A DNA stretch of 64,000 nucleotides, from NCBI RefSeq assembly GCF_014898815.1, contig NW_026515495.1:496001-560000 (forward strand). The letters are read 5' to 3'. The DNA comes from Panonychus citri (taxonomy: Eukaryota > Arthropoda > Arachnida > Trombidiformes > Tetranychidae). Positions 11,601 to 23,785 of the stretch are shown in pieces (position 1 is the first letter of the stretch; every line of letters starts with the position of its first letter). The translations under genes were made by a program, and so were the position numbers. A model generated the notes under the pieces. That model ran no database searches. It was given only the letters and a program-made list of their open reading frames with translations, and was not told the DNA's origin.

Positions 11601-12491
11601 TCATCACCGGGAATCCGTTCGGATGGGGTAAATCTTATTGACCGTTGGATTGCTGATCGAAAAGCTTTATCGGCTAACTGGTCTTTCGTTACCAATAGTA
11701 AAGATCTTAGATCGGTAGACACTTCTAAAACTGATTATCTATTTGGACTGTTTAATCGTGACCATTTACCTTATGAATTGGAGAGGAATAAATCGCCTGA
11801 GGGTTCACCAAGTTTAGCTGAATTGGTTGAATCAGCTGTTAAAGTTTTATCAAGAAACGATGAAGGTTTTGTATTGCTCGTTGAGGGAGGACTTATTGAT
11901 ATCGCTCATCATGATAATTATGCTCGACTTTCACTTCACGAGGTGATTGGTTTAGACGCGGCCATTGAACGGGCAACCCAAATCTTACCAATGGATGAAA
12001 CTCTCATGATTGTTACAGCTGATCATTCACATGGATTCACAATTAACGGTTATCCTCTTCGAGGTAATGATATTTTCGGTGTTTCCGATCACAAAGAGGA
12101 AACTTCCGACAAAACCTTTGCCACCCTTCAGTACGCAACCGGTCCAGGTCATGTTGAACCGAGAGTCGATGAGGTTCAAGTGCTCGAACGGGAAAATGGA
12201 CGACATCGATTCTATTCCAGTATAAACATGTCATCCGCCGTTCATGGTGGTGAAGATGTCGCTCTTTACAGTACCGGGCCCATGTCACATCTATTCAAGG
12301 GGCTTCATGATCAATCTTATATCGCTCATGTAATCGCCTATTCATCATGTATTGGTGATTATGCTTCAACTGAACGATGTAAAAAACCAAAATTAACTTC
12401 ATCTTCAGGTAAACTCAATCCATCAACATTCATGTATTTTGTATTAACTGTCATCTTAATTGTCCTAAACAATCAACGTCTTAATTTGTAA
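8626..12491 (+). CDS. JHBP/takeout-like domain fused to GPI-type alkaline phosphatase
   Basis: Predicted 796-aa secreted protein from four exons: 8626-8905, 9818-10374, 10848-11087, 11178-12491 (phases 1, 0, 0; donors GTAAGA, GTAAGT, GTAAAG). Residues 1-23 are a signal peptide. About 40-230 resemble the JHBP/takeout lipid-binding domain (FFNVVLNDTTIHGLNDYKL, then IKANYHINGPVALMFPVHG TG). R268-S-K-R271 is a furin-type site. From about 280 a complete alkaline phosphatase follows: metal Asp320 in LFIGDGMG, nucleophile Ser370 in PDSAGTATAF, THATPAA, EGGLIDIAHHD, TADHSHGF and VHGGEDVALY. A Cys, a small-residue patch (SSSG) and a hydrophobic tail fit a GPI signal. The exon carrying the JHBP end has no stop until inside its own consensus donor, and no separate signal-peptide exon for the phosphatase was found in the intron. 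Two overlapping transcription units remain possible. Phosphatase identity is near certain; fusion likely. Confidence 0.83.
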
Positions 12492-14824
12492 AAATCAAAC
12501 AATGAAAATATTTGACGATAATCGTTCAACTTTATTGCATTTTTAATTGTCGATCATTGATCAGGATCGATTTGCCATTTATTCAATCATTTTATTAGCG
12601 ACAAATTAAATTATAAGGATAATCTTTCAATTGTTTCCTTGATTTAATTATTATTACAATACAATTAACTTATCTTTGATTAGAATCAAGAAAAGTTATT
12701 GACTTTTTTTTCGAGTTTTCAATTTTTTTTTTCAATTTAGATACTTAATTGTTTCAAATGTAAGTATTAAATTTAGATTTTCTCATCACAATTAACTCAT
12801 AATACTAACAATTAACTAACAATTACTACTAATTTTAGCTAATCCATTTCCGATACTAATTAACATTCAAAATAATGATTAACTGTGTTTCTTGTTTCAA
12901 TGTTATTTGTTGATCTTAATTAACTAATCTATTAACAAGTCACTTTAATTGTCAATTTTAATCTACTTGATTTCATTAAGTTAATTTTTTTTTCTCCCAA
13001 CAGAATCAAATTAAACACCATTTTGGACACAACAATCAATTGATTACCAATTGAATCATAATTCATTGTGATTAACTTAATTGTTACACCTCTATTTTGA
13101 CAATTATTATGTATTATTTTTGAATAAAATTGATTTAATGATGTATTCAAGTTGATCTCAATTCATTGATAAATTTGATTGTTAAACTATCATCTATTTC
13201 CTGTGTTAATTAAGTTAATTTAGACATACGTCAATCAACAATTAATTATCAATCACGATTTCCTGTGAATCAACTTAAGATGATTACTAATCATTAACAT
13301 AATCAACAAAAATTGACAGTTAATTTTCAATTAGTTAATTGAACTTTGTTAGATTAGTTTGATTTGTTGATGATTAAAATTAAACAAGATTTACATGATT
13401 AACTAATTGTTGATAACAAACAACATTTTGTTAGATAAAAAAACTTTTCCAACACACAAGTTACTTGGGAAACAATTAATTAAATCACTTTATTGATCCT
13501 CAATTAAATTACTCAAATAAACAATTAAATTGTTATTGAAAAAAAGCAGCTACGATTAATTGAGACTGATGATATTTACACTAATCAACTAATCATCGCT
13601 CATGATTTAATTGTTTCCTAATGAAAACTTTGAAACATCACAATTGTTGAAAGGTAAAATTAAATTGTATTGTTGAAATTGATTAAATAATTATTATTAA
13701 ATTGTCTTCATTATCTGAAGACAAGCTCAACGAATTAATTAAATCTTGAATACGCAGCAATTATCAACCTTGAAATAATTACAATCACCAATTATTATTA
13801 ATTGTTATAGGGCTTTCGATTGATTTTTACCAATCAACAATCTCACTGAATTAAGTTTCAAACAGTAGTTAACTCTGATTGGTTAATAGTAATAAATCAG
13901 AATCAGAATGAATTAAATTGTTGACATCAATGAATGATGATGATTCTGATTCACAAATCAGTTAATGATACAACAAAAATGTAATAGTATTGAAAGAGAG
14001 AGAGGTAAAGTAAAACATCTCATTCATATTGTCTAGTTAGTCCTGGAAAAGTTAAATTCTGTTAATTGTTATCAACAATTAACAACTGATTCTTGGTCAA
14101 TGTCAATTGACGGGTTAATTGTAGTACAAATGAAATGTAATAATAATAATAAATATTGGTAAAAGAAAAGAGAAGCGTGAAGAAGCTCTCGATTCACCAA
14201 TTAGCTAAAATTAAAGTAATTAACAATCAAACTATGAACCAAATTAATTTCAAGCTTAATTAGTTTGATGATGAGATGGTGATGAAGATGAAGATGATGA
14301 TGATGATGGAGGAGGAGGCAAGGAAAGTGTATGATAGTTACTATCATGATCGCTATTATTTGTTACCAACATTGTTTTTATCCATCAATAGTTGACAATT
14401 TGGTATTAGTTTGCTTGACATTCATTTGATTAACAGTTTTTGTAGTGGAAACAATTATTAATTAATTAGTATCTATTGCTTATAATTAGTGTCTGTAATA
14501 TATATTCAATATATATATATATTACCAGTATAATCATTGAAAATTGTAATTAGTGATAGTCTAATGTACGTGAATTTCATTTGGTTTGATTATATTGCTA
14601 ATCAATTGTCAAAAATGGCAACAATGTATTTAATTGTGTCCAAGTAAAATTCTGATACGATATTTTCAATCAAAAATCCAATCAAACGTGTCATCAAATC
14701 AATTTCTGTGTCAATTGGGTTGTTTTTTGATATTAATTTCTTTAATTGGATTGTGTGTGTTCCCTGGTAATTAACTGGAATTAGTTAGTCTTGTCCATTG
14801 TATTCATTGTAATTCATCATCACC
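12492..14824. other. Intergenic, alkaline phosphatase to DUF389 gene
   Basis: AT-rich, dense in CAATTAA/TTAATTG. It includes a GATGAAGATGATG-type low-complexity patch at about 14280-14320 and a short AT alternation at about 14500-14522. No exon seen. Confidence 0.55.
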
Positions 14825-17800
14825 ATGGCCAAAGATGCTGTTTGGATAATTGTCACCATACCAAAGAAAGAATATGAAAAGATCTTAAATGAGAAAAATT
14901 ATCACAAAAAAAGTAAATATGAAGGTAAGTTGATCACAATTAAGAATTAAAATAATTACATTTAAATTGTTTTGTTACCTTACATGTTTAGTTTACATTG
15001 GTGTTGTTAGGAAAACAATTCAGCCTCAGATTAATTATGATTGATTAGTAAATATCATTTCTAGTTGAATGTCATGATGAAAAAGGTGATCTAGTGATTG
15101 TTTTCTGTTGATTTATGATAATTAACTGATTTCTCAATCGATTTCCTAATAATCAATTGCTTTATTTTCCTGTGTAACAATTTTAAACTGGATTAGTATT
15201 GCAACAGTAAATCAGATTAAATGGTTGGAAAATATGATGAAAGAAAAATATGAAATTTAATTGTCTAGATACCAATTAGAATCAATTAAATCAACTACAA
15301 AAAGTAATGGAATAGAAATAAATCAACTAATCAAATCTTACAGAATAATCTGAGGTCTGGTTCAATGTAAATCATTTAATCCTATTCTATGAATAGATTA
15401 ACTAATAATCTTACTTACTCAACAGGAATGTTACAGATCAAGAGCTTCCCAGATGAAGAGCCAATGGAAAAGGTAAATCTCAAAGATTAATAAGAAAAAT
15501 TAGGTGTTGATTGTTTATCCATTCTAATTGAACGTTTCTCCATAATCTGTGACAATAAAAATAAAAACTAAATCAGCAATTGGAAACTAGTCTTCAATCA
15601 TTGGGCATCGAAAGTCCATCATGGATAACCGATAGAACTGGAAATCGTTATCATGTCTATTTCTCAGCTGATCTATACGATAATGATTATATACTTAACC
15701 GATTAAGAGAGATTGGAATAGGAGTTAAAAAGGAAACCTCATTGGGCTACATACCTTTTGGATTATTCTGGTCAACCGAAGATGATCTAGTTGATTCCGA
15801 TATAACCGATTTAACCAAGTAAGTTGATTAACCTCACCAAATTAATCAAATCAAAAACAAATTCTATTAACATTACATTTACCTTCCGCCCTCATCCCCA
15901 ATCAACCTTAACTCACCTTAACTTTACATTTCTCAATAAACATCAAGACTAAACACCATCGTAAAACCTTAACTCATTAACAGAATAACACAATTAACCA
16001 TCACAATTAATTTAAATAAATAGAAGTAACAATCAAAACAATTAACATTCTCAAGAAAATTTAATTGTTCATCTAGAAAAGAAAACTCTTTTTCTTAACC
16101 AATCAGATTCTTATCTATTCTTCTGCCATCTATCGACCTTCACCTTACATAGTAAATTAGAATTTCTTTTTCTGTAATTAGTCATTCGTCATCTCGTTGA
16201 GATTTAATTTGGAATTGATTTTTTACTTTTCGTCTGTGTTTTTATTGTTCAACGTTAATTTATGATTTGATTTCTATTGTTCAATCTATTCTTTTACAGG
16301 TATGGACTCAACAAGGAGGAGAATCGTTTCAAGAAAGCCCAGAAAGATTTTCTTAAATCAGTTACATCCCGATTGACCGTTGCTCAGGTAGTTGAAGGTG
16401 TCCGATCAGGAGCCTCGTTGACTTTTGATTTTTTGGCTTACACAACGTTTGCTGGTTTTATTGCTGCCGCTGGTTTACTTAATAACAGTGCGGTTGATAT
16501 CGCTGCTGCCATGATGATTGAACCCATTATGGCAACGGTAATGGCCATTTGTTTTGGTTTAATTATTCATGATCGAGGTTTAGCTAAACTTGGTGCAATT
16601 AATTTGGTTATTGTTCTTATCATTTGTGTTGTGATTGGTTTCCTATATGGAATAATATTTATGACCTGGTCAACACAGTGGGATCCTCCTCCTGAAGGTG
16701 TATGGCCTACGCCTGAGATGGAGGTGAGGGGAACATGGAGGTAACATAAATGATTCAAATTCCTTTTAGTTTCTTTTCTTTCATTTACATTTTGAGATGA
16801 ATAATTTTGTTTTATCTTCTTTTTTTCCTGCTTCTAGAGCTTTGATTTATGGACTTTTACAGGCCATGGGTGCTGGTGGAGCAGTTGCAATCACCTTATT
16901 GAATGATGCCCAGTGTCCATTAGTTGGTGTTGCTGTTGCTTCAACTTTCCTTCCGCCTCATATCAATACGGGACTATTATGGGCTTATGCTTGTCATCTA
17001 CAATGGAGAGGATTAGGTCAAGATTATATTACTTATAATACAACCTCTGGTCACTCAATCATCTCTAAACCTGCATGGAGACCACAAGAAAAATATAATG
17101 TCCATTATTATGAGGATATGAGATATGAAAGTATCGCTTTGGGTGGAGTCTCCCTACTCTTGACCTATGTCAACGTAATCGGAATGATATTTGTTGCTTA
17201 CATTATGTTATGGGTAAGTTTAATTATTTATAATCAAATGAAAATAACTATTTTCGTACTTAATCTTGTTGATTTGATTGTTTCTCGAATCATCTTTACA
17301 TAACATTAGCCGAAAACATGATTAAACAAGAATAGAGCTAACAATTTAGTAATCAACACAATTTAAGGTTTTAATACATAATTGTGTTGATGTGAAATTT
17401 AAGGATCACAATACCGATTGATATAAATTAAAACCAAACCGCCGATTAGAGTAGTTGACATAAAATAATAAATCACTCATCTTTCAACTATTAATAGTTG
17501 AAACCGTATTCTGTAACTGTAATTAAGTTACCCGACCAATTGAAACAACCAGAACAATAAATTCCAGCTTCCAATTTATTAATAACTCTTGATATTTCTT
17601 TATTCATCTTTAGCTTAAACAAGTTGTTCCAATGGGTAAAATGGACTCGAATAAGAGATTCTTCAAGGAAGATATCAAAGTTGCTCGTTATTTCAATCGC
17701 AAGTCAATGGCAGTTACAGCTGATGATATGATGGGTAAACGTATTCTTGAAGAATGGGCGGTGAGTGTTGATCGTTTTAGAATTTATCTCAATTAGTTTA

Positions 17801-19430
17801 ATTTAACACTATTATTATTTGATTAACAGAATATTGCAGGTCTTGATCCTAATCAACTGTTAAGCCAAAAACCTGAGGCTCGAGTGACACAATTACAAAC
17901 ACTCAAAGATTTGATCAGTGATGTTGAAAATGATGACATTTATCAAAGTGTAACCAAAGGAGCCATGGAAGGCCTGAGGTGAGTTTAGTTTTTTTTTACA
18001 ATTCACATGATACAATTTGATTAATATACTTATTAACTTGATAGATTAACATGATACTATTGTTCCAATTGTTTCCTTCTCTTTTCATAGTAAGCGTATT
18101 TGCTTATTCAGTCACTTTCCCTCTCATTGATAAACTTTTCAGTCGATTAAGGTAGAGTCTAAATTAACCATTAATTAGTTTATGATGTTGACTTTTATTA
18201 TCCTGTAAATGTTTACAATCAGAAAATGAGTTGAAAGTAATTCTATCAAATTGACTCTTACTTTTTTTTTCTAAACATCTTTGTATATAAATTAAAATCT
18301 ATCAATTTTATTTTCTATTTACAGCAAGGATCTCATCTACTTCGTCGGCTCACCCAGGCCACGATCCATGGATCAAGAAGATCAAGTATTTCCCAAGGAG
18401 CCGTTAATCCAGCTTTCAAAGGTGACTCAGAATTAGGATTACCCACCAAAAGTAAACGCGGGTACACAATCAACTCTAGTCGACGAAATAGCTCAAAATG
18501 GGTAATTATATTGTTACTATTGAAAATTTTATCGCTTCAGTTAGAACTGAATTAGACTTTTTCGAGTTTGCAATAACACAGATATACTGTAGATTAACAG
18601 AGTGTGGAAAAAAATATCTCCTCCTATTCATTAATTATAATGAGATTTTAATTTGATACATGCAAAGGATAATTATATCAGATTTGCTGAACATTTTTCT
18701 TCTAGAAATGTTCAGACATTTAGTTTGATTGATCTAATTTCTAATTTCTGTCAATCAATTGAAAATCACCTTTTACGCAACAATTGAATACTAAATGATC
18801 ATAAAAATCATCACTTTTTTTTATAACCATTTCGATAATAAAACAAAATCAGTGAGTTTAACATTCAGGTGAATCTAATTTCCAGGGTTTCTCATTATTC
18901 TGTTAATTGATGTTTACTGCCTATTAATTGTTTTTAATCATCAGTAACAATAATATAATATTAGTAATAATAATAATAATGATGATACTAATTGTTGCTT
19001 CAATTGAAACTTGAAAGCTTATTGAGAAAGAGAAAATCAAACTTCAATTTATGATTCAATTTTTTTTTGCTTGTCATGAATTAATGTATCTTTTTAATCT
19101 TGAAGAAATGATCTAATTCAATGATTCATCTCATATCTCATTTTGATTCTCTTCTAGCAGAGTGATAATAATAATGAAACAATTAACAGCGACTCTTCAT
19201 TTAATCGAGGATTAAGACCCGTTGAAATGGAACCTCATGGAAGAAGAAAAAGTTCTGTAGCCTTAAGGAGGCAACTTCAAGAAACTGATCATTCGCCTTT
19301 CTCAATTTGGCCTGGAAGCTCAGCGGGAGCGGGTCGATCTAATGGTCGATTTGAAGTGAGAGAAGTTCGTCGAAGGCTGAGTAGTGTAAATAAGATTCCC
19401 GATTCTTTTAAAAAAGATCAAACAGAATAG
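14825..19430 (+). CDS. DUF389-domain multipass membrane protein
   Basis: Exons 14825-14924, 15426-15472, 15577-15818, 16300-16740, 16838-17213, 17614-17760, 17830-17978, then C-terminal exon(s), ending with 19158-19430. Phases 1, 0, 2, 2, 0, 0, 2 agree. The soluble N-terminus (about 130 aa) is followed by a DUF389 core: GASLTFDFLAYTTFAGFIAA, LLNNSAVDIAAAMMIEPIMA, and after an Ala/Gly-rich helix LVGVAVASTFLPPH. These match the repeated Gly/Pro helices of DUF389. Five to six membrane helices are expected. The tail is hydrophilic and Ser/Arg-rich (RRKSSVALRRQL). The function of DUF389 is unknown to me. Several introns and host-like codon use argue against bacterial contamination. Exon 18325-18501 is open in two frames, and a possible 57-nt exon at 18095-18151 encodes a hydrophobic VFAYSVTFPLIDKLF, so the C-terminal structure is unresolved; one consistent chain is 642 aa. 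Confidence 0.82.
18325..18501 (+). other. C-terminal DUF389-gene exon open in two frames
   Basis: Behind acceptor TTTACAG, frame A (phase 2, continuous with exon 17830-17978) reads SKDLIYFVGSPRPRSMDQED and can leave at donor AAG|GTGACT (18421) or stop at 18434-18436. Frame B (phase 0) reads QGSHLLRRLTQATIHGSRRS and runs 59 codons to donor TGG|GTAATT (18501). Both join exon 19158 in phase 0. Codon use in B looks more like the neighbouring exons. B could be reached if exon 7 used a weak donor at 17950 (AGT|GTAACC). Confidence 0.5.
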
Positions 19431-20137
19431 AAAGATCGAAATGAGAAAAGAAATCACTTGTAAACTAATATTGTTTATTCTTGTTTACTTTTTCCTTTAT
19501 ATTTCTTTCAATTCTCTCTCTCCTATCCTTTTGTCTGGCAATGTATTTTTTAAACAATTTAAATTGTGGAAAAATAATCAGCTTAATCTACCAACAATCA
19601 ATGATCCATTGGAGGTTCATCGGGAATCAATTACAGCAACACAACTTATCTTACCTTCATCTAAAATGTGACCAATTTATGGCATAATTTATGTAATTTA
19701 ATCAATTAATTGCAATTGACATTCATCTTCTAAAAAGAGACAAAATTAATTTAACAATTAAAATTGTCTCCAAGTAATATATCAATTATTCTGGTAATTG
19801 TTTTACCATCAATTAAATTGTAAAATTGAAAAGACTTTTTGATTGATGCGCCAAAAGTTTCCATAGAAACTTATACAATCTAAAAGCTTTTGTTTCTTTC
19901 AGTGTTTACTTTTCAATCCGTTGATTGTAATCATTTGTCAAAAAAAAATCTATCTACAATTAACCGATACTAATTTTGGAACATTAATTATCCAATATCA
20001 GTAATCAGTTTACTAATTTATTAGAGACTTTAAATTGTTTTGTAAAAGTGAAAATTGTTGATTGTCATTAAGTGTAAAAGTCTTCAAGTTTTCATTGTTG
20101 ATCCATTTGTCATTTTTGGCGTTGAAATTTCATCATC
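19431..20137. other. Intergenic, DUF389 gene to ANKRD49
   Basis: Likely 3' UTR of the DUF389 gene, then the ANKRD49 promoter. Two overlapping hydrophobic ORFs (19441-19687) have no family features, and I treat them as chance. Confidence 0.5.
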
Positions 20138-20764
20138 ATGATTTCTGATTCTGATTTAAGTGATTCCAAGGAGTTGTCATTCCTTTCGGACGATACCAGT
20201 TGTTCAAGTAGCCAATGTTCAGATGATACTCTTCCTGATCCCTCGAATCAATCACCAATTAATCCATCAGATGAGCCGAAAAAGTTAACACCCGAAGAGA
20301 AGATGTTTAAATTTTGTAGAAAAGGAAAACCGGATCATATAAAATTCATGGTGAACAAATTTCCACACTTACTGAATGTTAAAGATTCGGATGGTTACAG
20401 TTCACTCCATAAAGCGGCTTACAGTGACAACTATGAGGTGGTTCAAACTTTGATTGAATTGGGAGCCGATATTGAGGCGAGAACAATTGACCAATGGACA
20501 CCCTTACATTGCGCCTCTAAATGGGGTAATTTACGGTCGGCGTCAATTTTAATCGATGCTGGTGCCAACATAAATGCTCGATCATCTGGTGGAGTGACAC
20601 CTCTTCATCTTGCTGCTGCGAACAAAAATAAACAGATGATTGAACTTCTCCTTTTTAATCCAAACATCGACGTAAATATTGTAAACAATGCTGGAGACAA
20701 AGCGGTTGACATCGCTCGAAGAAGTTCACCTTATTATGTTCTCTTTGATCAGATCAAGTATTAA
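20138..20764 (+). CDS. ANKRD49: Ankyrin repeat domain protein 49-like
   Basis: Single-exon 208-aa protein. The acidic Ser/Asp-rich N-terminus (about 1-55) is followed by an ankyrin block: DGYSSLHKAAYSDNYEVVQ, DQWTPLHCASKWGNLRSAS, GGVTPLHLAAANKNKQMIE. The ending NNAGDKAVDIARRSSPYYVL matches the C-terminus of ANKRD49 (about 239 aa in mammals), where an IARRTS-type helix caps the repeats. The family has been linked to transcriptional regulation and spermatogenesis; the molecular role is unclear. The ATG at 20138 is the first in frame, followed directly by acidic codons. No intron. Convergent with DCTN6 (about 250 nt apart). A generic ankyrin protein is possible, but the whole-length match in order makes the orthologue call good. 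Confidence 0.87.
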   Translation: MISDSDLSDSKELSFLSDDTSCSSSQCSDDTLPDPSNQSPINPSDEPKKLTPEEKMFKFCRKGKPDHIKFMVNKFPHLLNVKDSDGYSSLHKAAYSDNYEVVQTLIELGADIEARTIDQWTPLHCASKWGNLRSASILIDAGANINARSSGGVTPLHLAAANKNKQMIELLLFNPNIDVNIVNNAGDKAVDIARRSSPYYVLFDQIKY

Positions 20765-21011
20765 ACTTGGAACAGGTCAAAATCAATCAATGAGAGAGAG
20801 AGAACCCAATTACTATTATATTTGGTATTTCTATTTTAATCGATATTATCTACTATTTAACCGTAGATTTGGTTTGGTCCATTTGGTAATTTTCAAATCA
20901 ATTAAATGTCTTTAATCTCATCTCATGTTTTTCCCAGTTTTAATTCTTTGAATAGAAGAAGAAATTTCATCCCAACAACGAATGATTATAATTAGAAGAT
21001 TGAAAGAATAA

Positions 21012-21660
21012 TCAATTTCCACCGGCACTATTGGTTCCTTTTCTTGGTTTCTCAATTCTCTGATAATTAGGCATAATTTTACTAAGAAAATCGAGTTGAA
21101 ATGTTTGAAGTGATGGTTTTTCCAATTGTTTTCTTTGTTTACAATCAGGCCCATAGAGAACAGTATTTTCGGGTAAAATTTGATCATCATTAAGGTCACA
21201 CATTGTACCAATTACACAGCCATTGGTTAGTTTAACTTTAGGTCCGATTCGACTTTTATATTCCAATACATTGTTATCCTGAATCTCAAGTGATTCAGAA
21301 TGAGCACCAACCTCGAAAACATTGTTATTCCCAATGATCATCGGTTGATTAGTCTTGTTAATTATGGTTACATATTCCTCAATCAGGTTAGACTCTCCAA
21401 TAACAATCGGTCCATTTTCAGCGATGATTGTAACTGTTGGGTGAATTATCGTTCGACTACCAATGACAACATCCCCACTGATTGTTGTTTGTTCCCGACA
21501 GACAATTGCATTGGGCATAATTGTAACCCTTAGGATGTGAAGACACAGAAAAGAAAAACAAAAACAAAAATTAGGCCTTAAGAGAAAAAAAAGAAAAGTT
21601 AATCAAATTGATTCTCACAATTACTTACATTTTGTCGATATTTCCATTCGCCGAAGACAT
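21012..21660 (-). CDS. DCTN6: Dynactin subunit 6 (p27), left-handed beta-helix
   Basis: Pointed-end subunit of dynactin, the cofactor linking dynein to cargo. Two exons: 21660-21629 (MSSANGNIDK plus two bases of a Met codon) and 21528-21012, with a 100-nt intron; 182 aa, close to human p27 (190). Hexapeptide-repeat signatures of the beta-helix are plain: ISGDVVIGSRTIIHPTVTII, GPIVIGESNLIEEYVTI, MIIGNNNVFEVGAHSES, NGCVIGTMCDLN, followed by the family tail LPENTVLYGPDC and LDFLSKIMPNYQRIEKP. The longer start at 21660 is preferred because exon 1 gives an in-phase splice with donor GTAAGT and restores the residues before the first repeat. Divergent from the IPMK gene. Confident. Confidence 0.94.
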
Positions 21661-22213
21661 AATTAGATAAACAATTAAAATAATCAACAAAATTTGAAAG
21701 AAATCAAATAAATAACCGCAGATCTGCAATAGAATTAAAAATAAACAACTAAGACAAGAAAAAGAGAAGAGAAAGAAAATTAATCAGCTGATCAGTTGAG
21801 AAAAAAATTCTCCTTCTCAATCTAAATGAATCTCACTCATTTATTGTTCCATTTGATTTTGTGTTCATTTCTATTCTAATCTGAATTCCCTTTAATTATC
21901 TTGTTGTTTATTGTTGACAATTAAAATTCTTCCCTTAATATTCACAATGTTTCAGAATATTAATGAAATTGATTCGATTTAATTACATTTAATCTACTAT
22001 GTGGACTTTGTTTTCCTTTTTTGTTTATCTTTTTCTCTGAGAAATTTATTCATTTAACAGACACTAATTAACATGATTACATTTGTGGTGATCACAAAGT
22101 CTTTCAAATTGATTTAATTTACCAACAATTAACCATTTTAGAAGATGAATTGTTCCAAATTTTAATCAAGTGCCAATTTGATTGTATTTTTGTTTTCATC
22201 AACCTTTTCCCCA
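21661..22213. other. Divergent promoter region, DCTN6 / IPMK
   Basis: About 550 nt between opposite start codons, AT-rich, with an A-rich patch at 21540-21600 lying in the DCTN6 intron beside it. No TATA element stands out. Confidence 0.5.
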
Positions 22214-23150
22214 ATGGATCCAATCAACGGTGCTCCAATTACTTTACCATCTCATATTTCAAGGCCTAATCACCAATTGTGTGGTCATATTTTCGGGAAA
22301 GGAAGGACAAGATTTGGACTACTCAAAGATAATCGGACATGTGAACTTCTCAAGCCAATAACTGATGTCCGAGGTAAACGGGAATATGAATTTTACCAGA
22401 ATATCTGGAACTCAAAAGATGACCAGTTGAAATCATTTATCCCCAAATTTTATGGTCTCGTTCATGTTGACAAAATACCTTTTATCAAAATAGAAGATGC
22501 AACCAATGGATTAGCTAATCCATCTAATATGGACATTAAAATCGGTATAATCACTTATGATCCCGAGGCTAATTCCCAAAAGATACAAGATGAAATGTCC
22601 AAAAATCCTTGGCAAGAAATCAATGGCTTCCGAATTTGTGGAGCTCGAGTGAGTTTACCAATCGATAATCATGATAAATATCAATTCTAATTAACATCTA
22701 ATGATAATTTGTTTTTCTTTCCATCCATAGATTTATGATCCAATGAAGGATGATAATTATACTATTCTTGATACCAAATTTACTCGACAATTAAAACCGG
22801 AAGATATTCCCAATTTATTGGATTTGTTTCTTGGATCACAATTAAATCCTGTCACTATGAGAGTTAATCTTTGTGAAACATATTTATCCAAATTACAATT
22901 GATTCTCAATTGGTTTAATACGATTAACATAAATCACTTGAAGTTCATCTCATCATCTTTACTATTCATCCATTCATCTGATAGCAATCAAATTATATTG
23001 AAAATGATTGATTTTGCTCACGTTTTCCCAAATACACCAAACACCTCAGGAGAATCTCAATGTAAAGATGATAATTATATCTTTGGATTGAGTAAATTAA
23101 TTAATTACTTTGAAAGTTTACTATCAAAGTTAAAGGAACAACAAAACTAA
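22214..23150 (+). CDS. IPMK: Inositol polyphosphate multikinase (IPMK)
   Basis: Inositol phosphate kinase of the IPK family, phosphorylating IP3 and IP4 towards IP5 in nucleus and cytosol. Exons 22214-22648 and 22731-23150 (82-nt intron, phase 0); 284 aa. Conserved order: N-terminal HISRPNHQLCGHIFGKGRT, REYEFYQNIW, the inositol-binding PxxxDxKxG motif as PSNMDIKIG, the family SSLL motif in FISSSLLFIH, and the metal-binding IDF triplet in MIDFAHVFPNTP. MIDFAHVFP and the short spacing between SSLL and IDF point to IPMK rather than the longer IP6 or IP3 kinases. The ATG at 22214 fits the human start region; the frame is open a little further upstream but only with a TTG. All catalytic motifs are intact. 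Confidence 0.92.
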
Positions 23151-23785
23151 TTAGAACCAAACAATTGGTTAATTGTTTTGTATTTGTACCGAAAAACAAA
23201 AACGATCCAATATTTTGCTTCCATATGAAACATTTTTAATCTAATATTTTAAATCTAGCGAGCAACAATTAACTTGATTGTCAGTAATAAACTGAACGCC
23301 AATTGTATCTAAACCAATTCTGATTAATTGTTTGACTTAAATATCTCAATGATTATGATTTAATCACTTTACTATTGTTTAATTTTCTCGAAAATTTTCT
23401 ATTCACTCTGTATGCTAGTAAATTGTAAATGAACAATTAAGATTAAATCAGATAATTTATATCAAAAGTGATTGACAATTAAACATAACCATTATAATTT
23501 ACCTCTCTCTCCATTAATGGTTACATACAATTGATGGAAACATTAATTATCAAGTAAACACAATCAAAGATAATCAACTCATATTATTAAATCAACAAAA
23601 CATTTACAAGGCTAATCAGTCAGTCGTTAATTGGTTATGATTAACACTCTCCTTTAACAGTCATTGAACAATTGAAACAATTTAAATCCTGAATAGTTAT
23701 TGATTAACTTTCACTTGGACAATTAGTATTTCCAATTGATTGATCATCTAAATAACCAATAAATTCAAACTTTAAAGTATTGAAA
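23151..23785. other. Intergenic, IPMK to LRR1
   Basis: AT-rich 3' UTR/promoter DNA. Its right end is overlapped by a minus-strand ORF (23907-23704) whose status is unclear (see findings). Confidence 0.5.

Noticed and set aside
19441..19687. Two overlapping hydrophobic ORFs after the DUF389 gene
   Set aside because: Overlapping frames of T-rich 3' flank, no signal or domain pattern.
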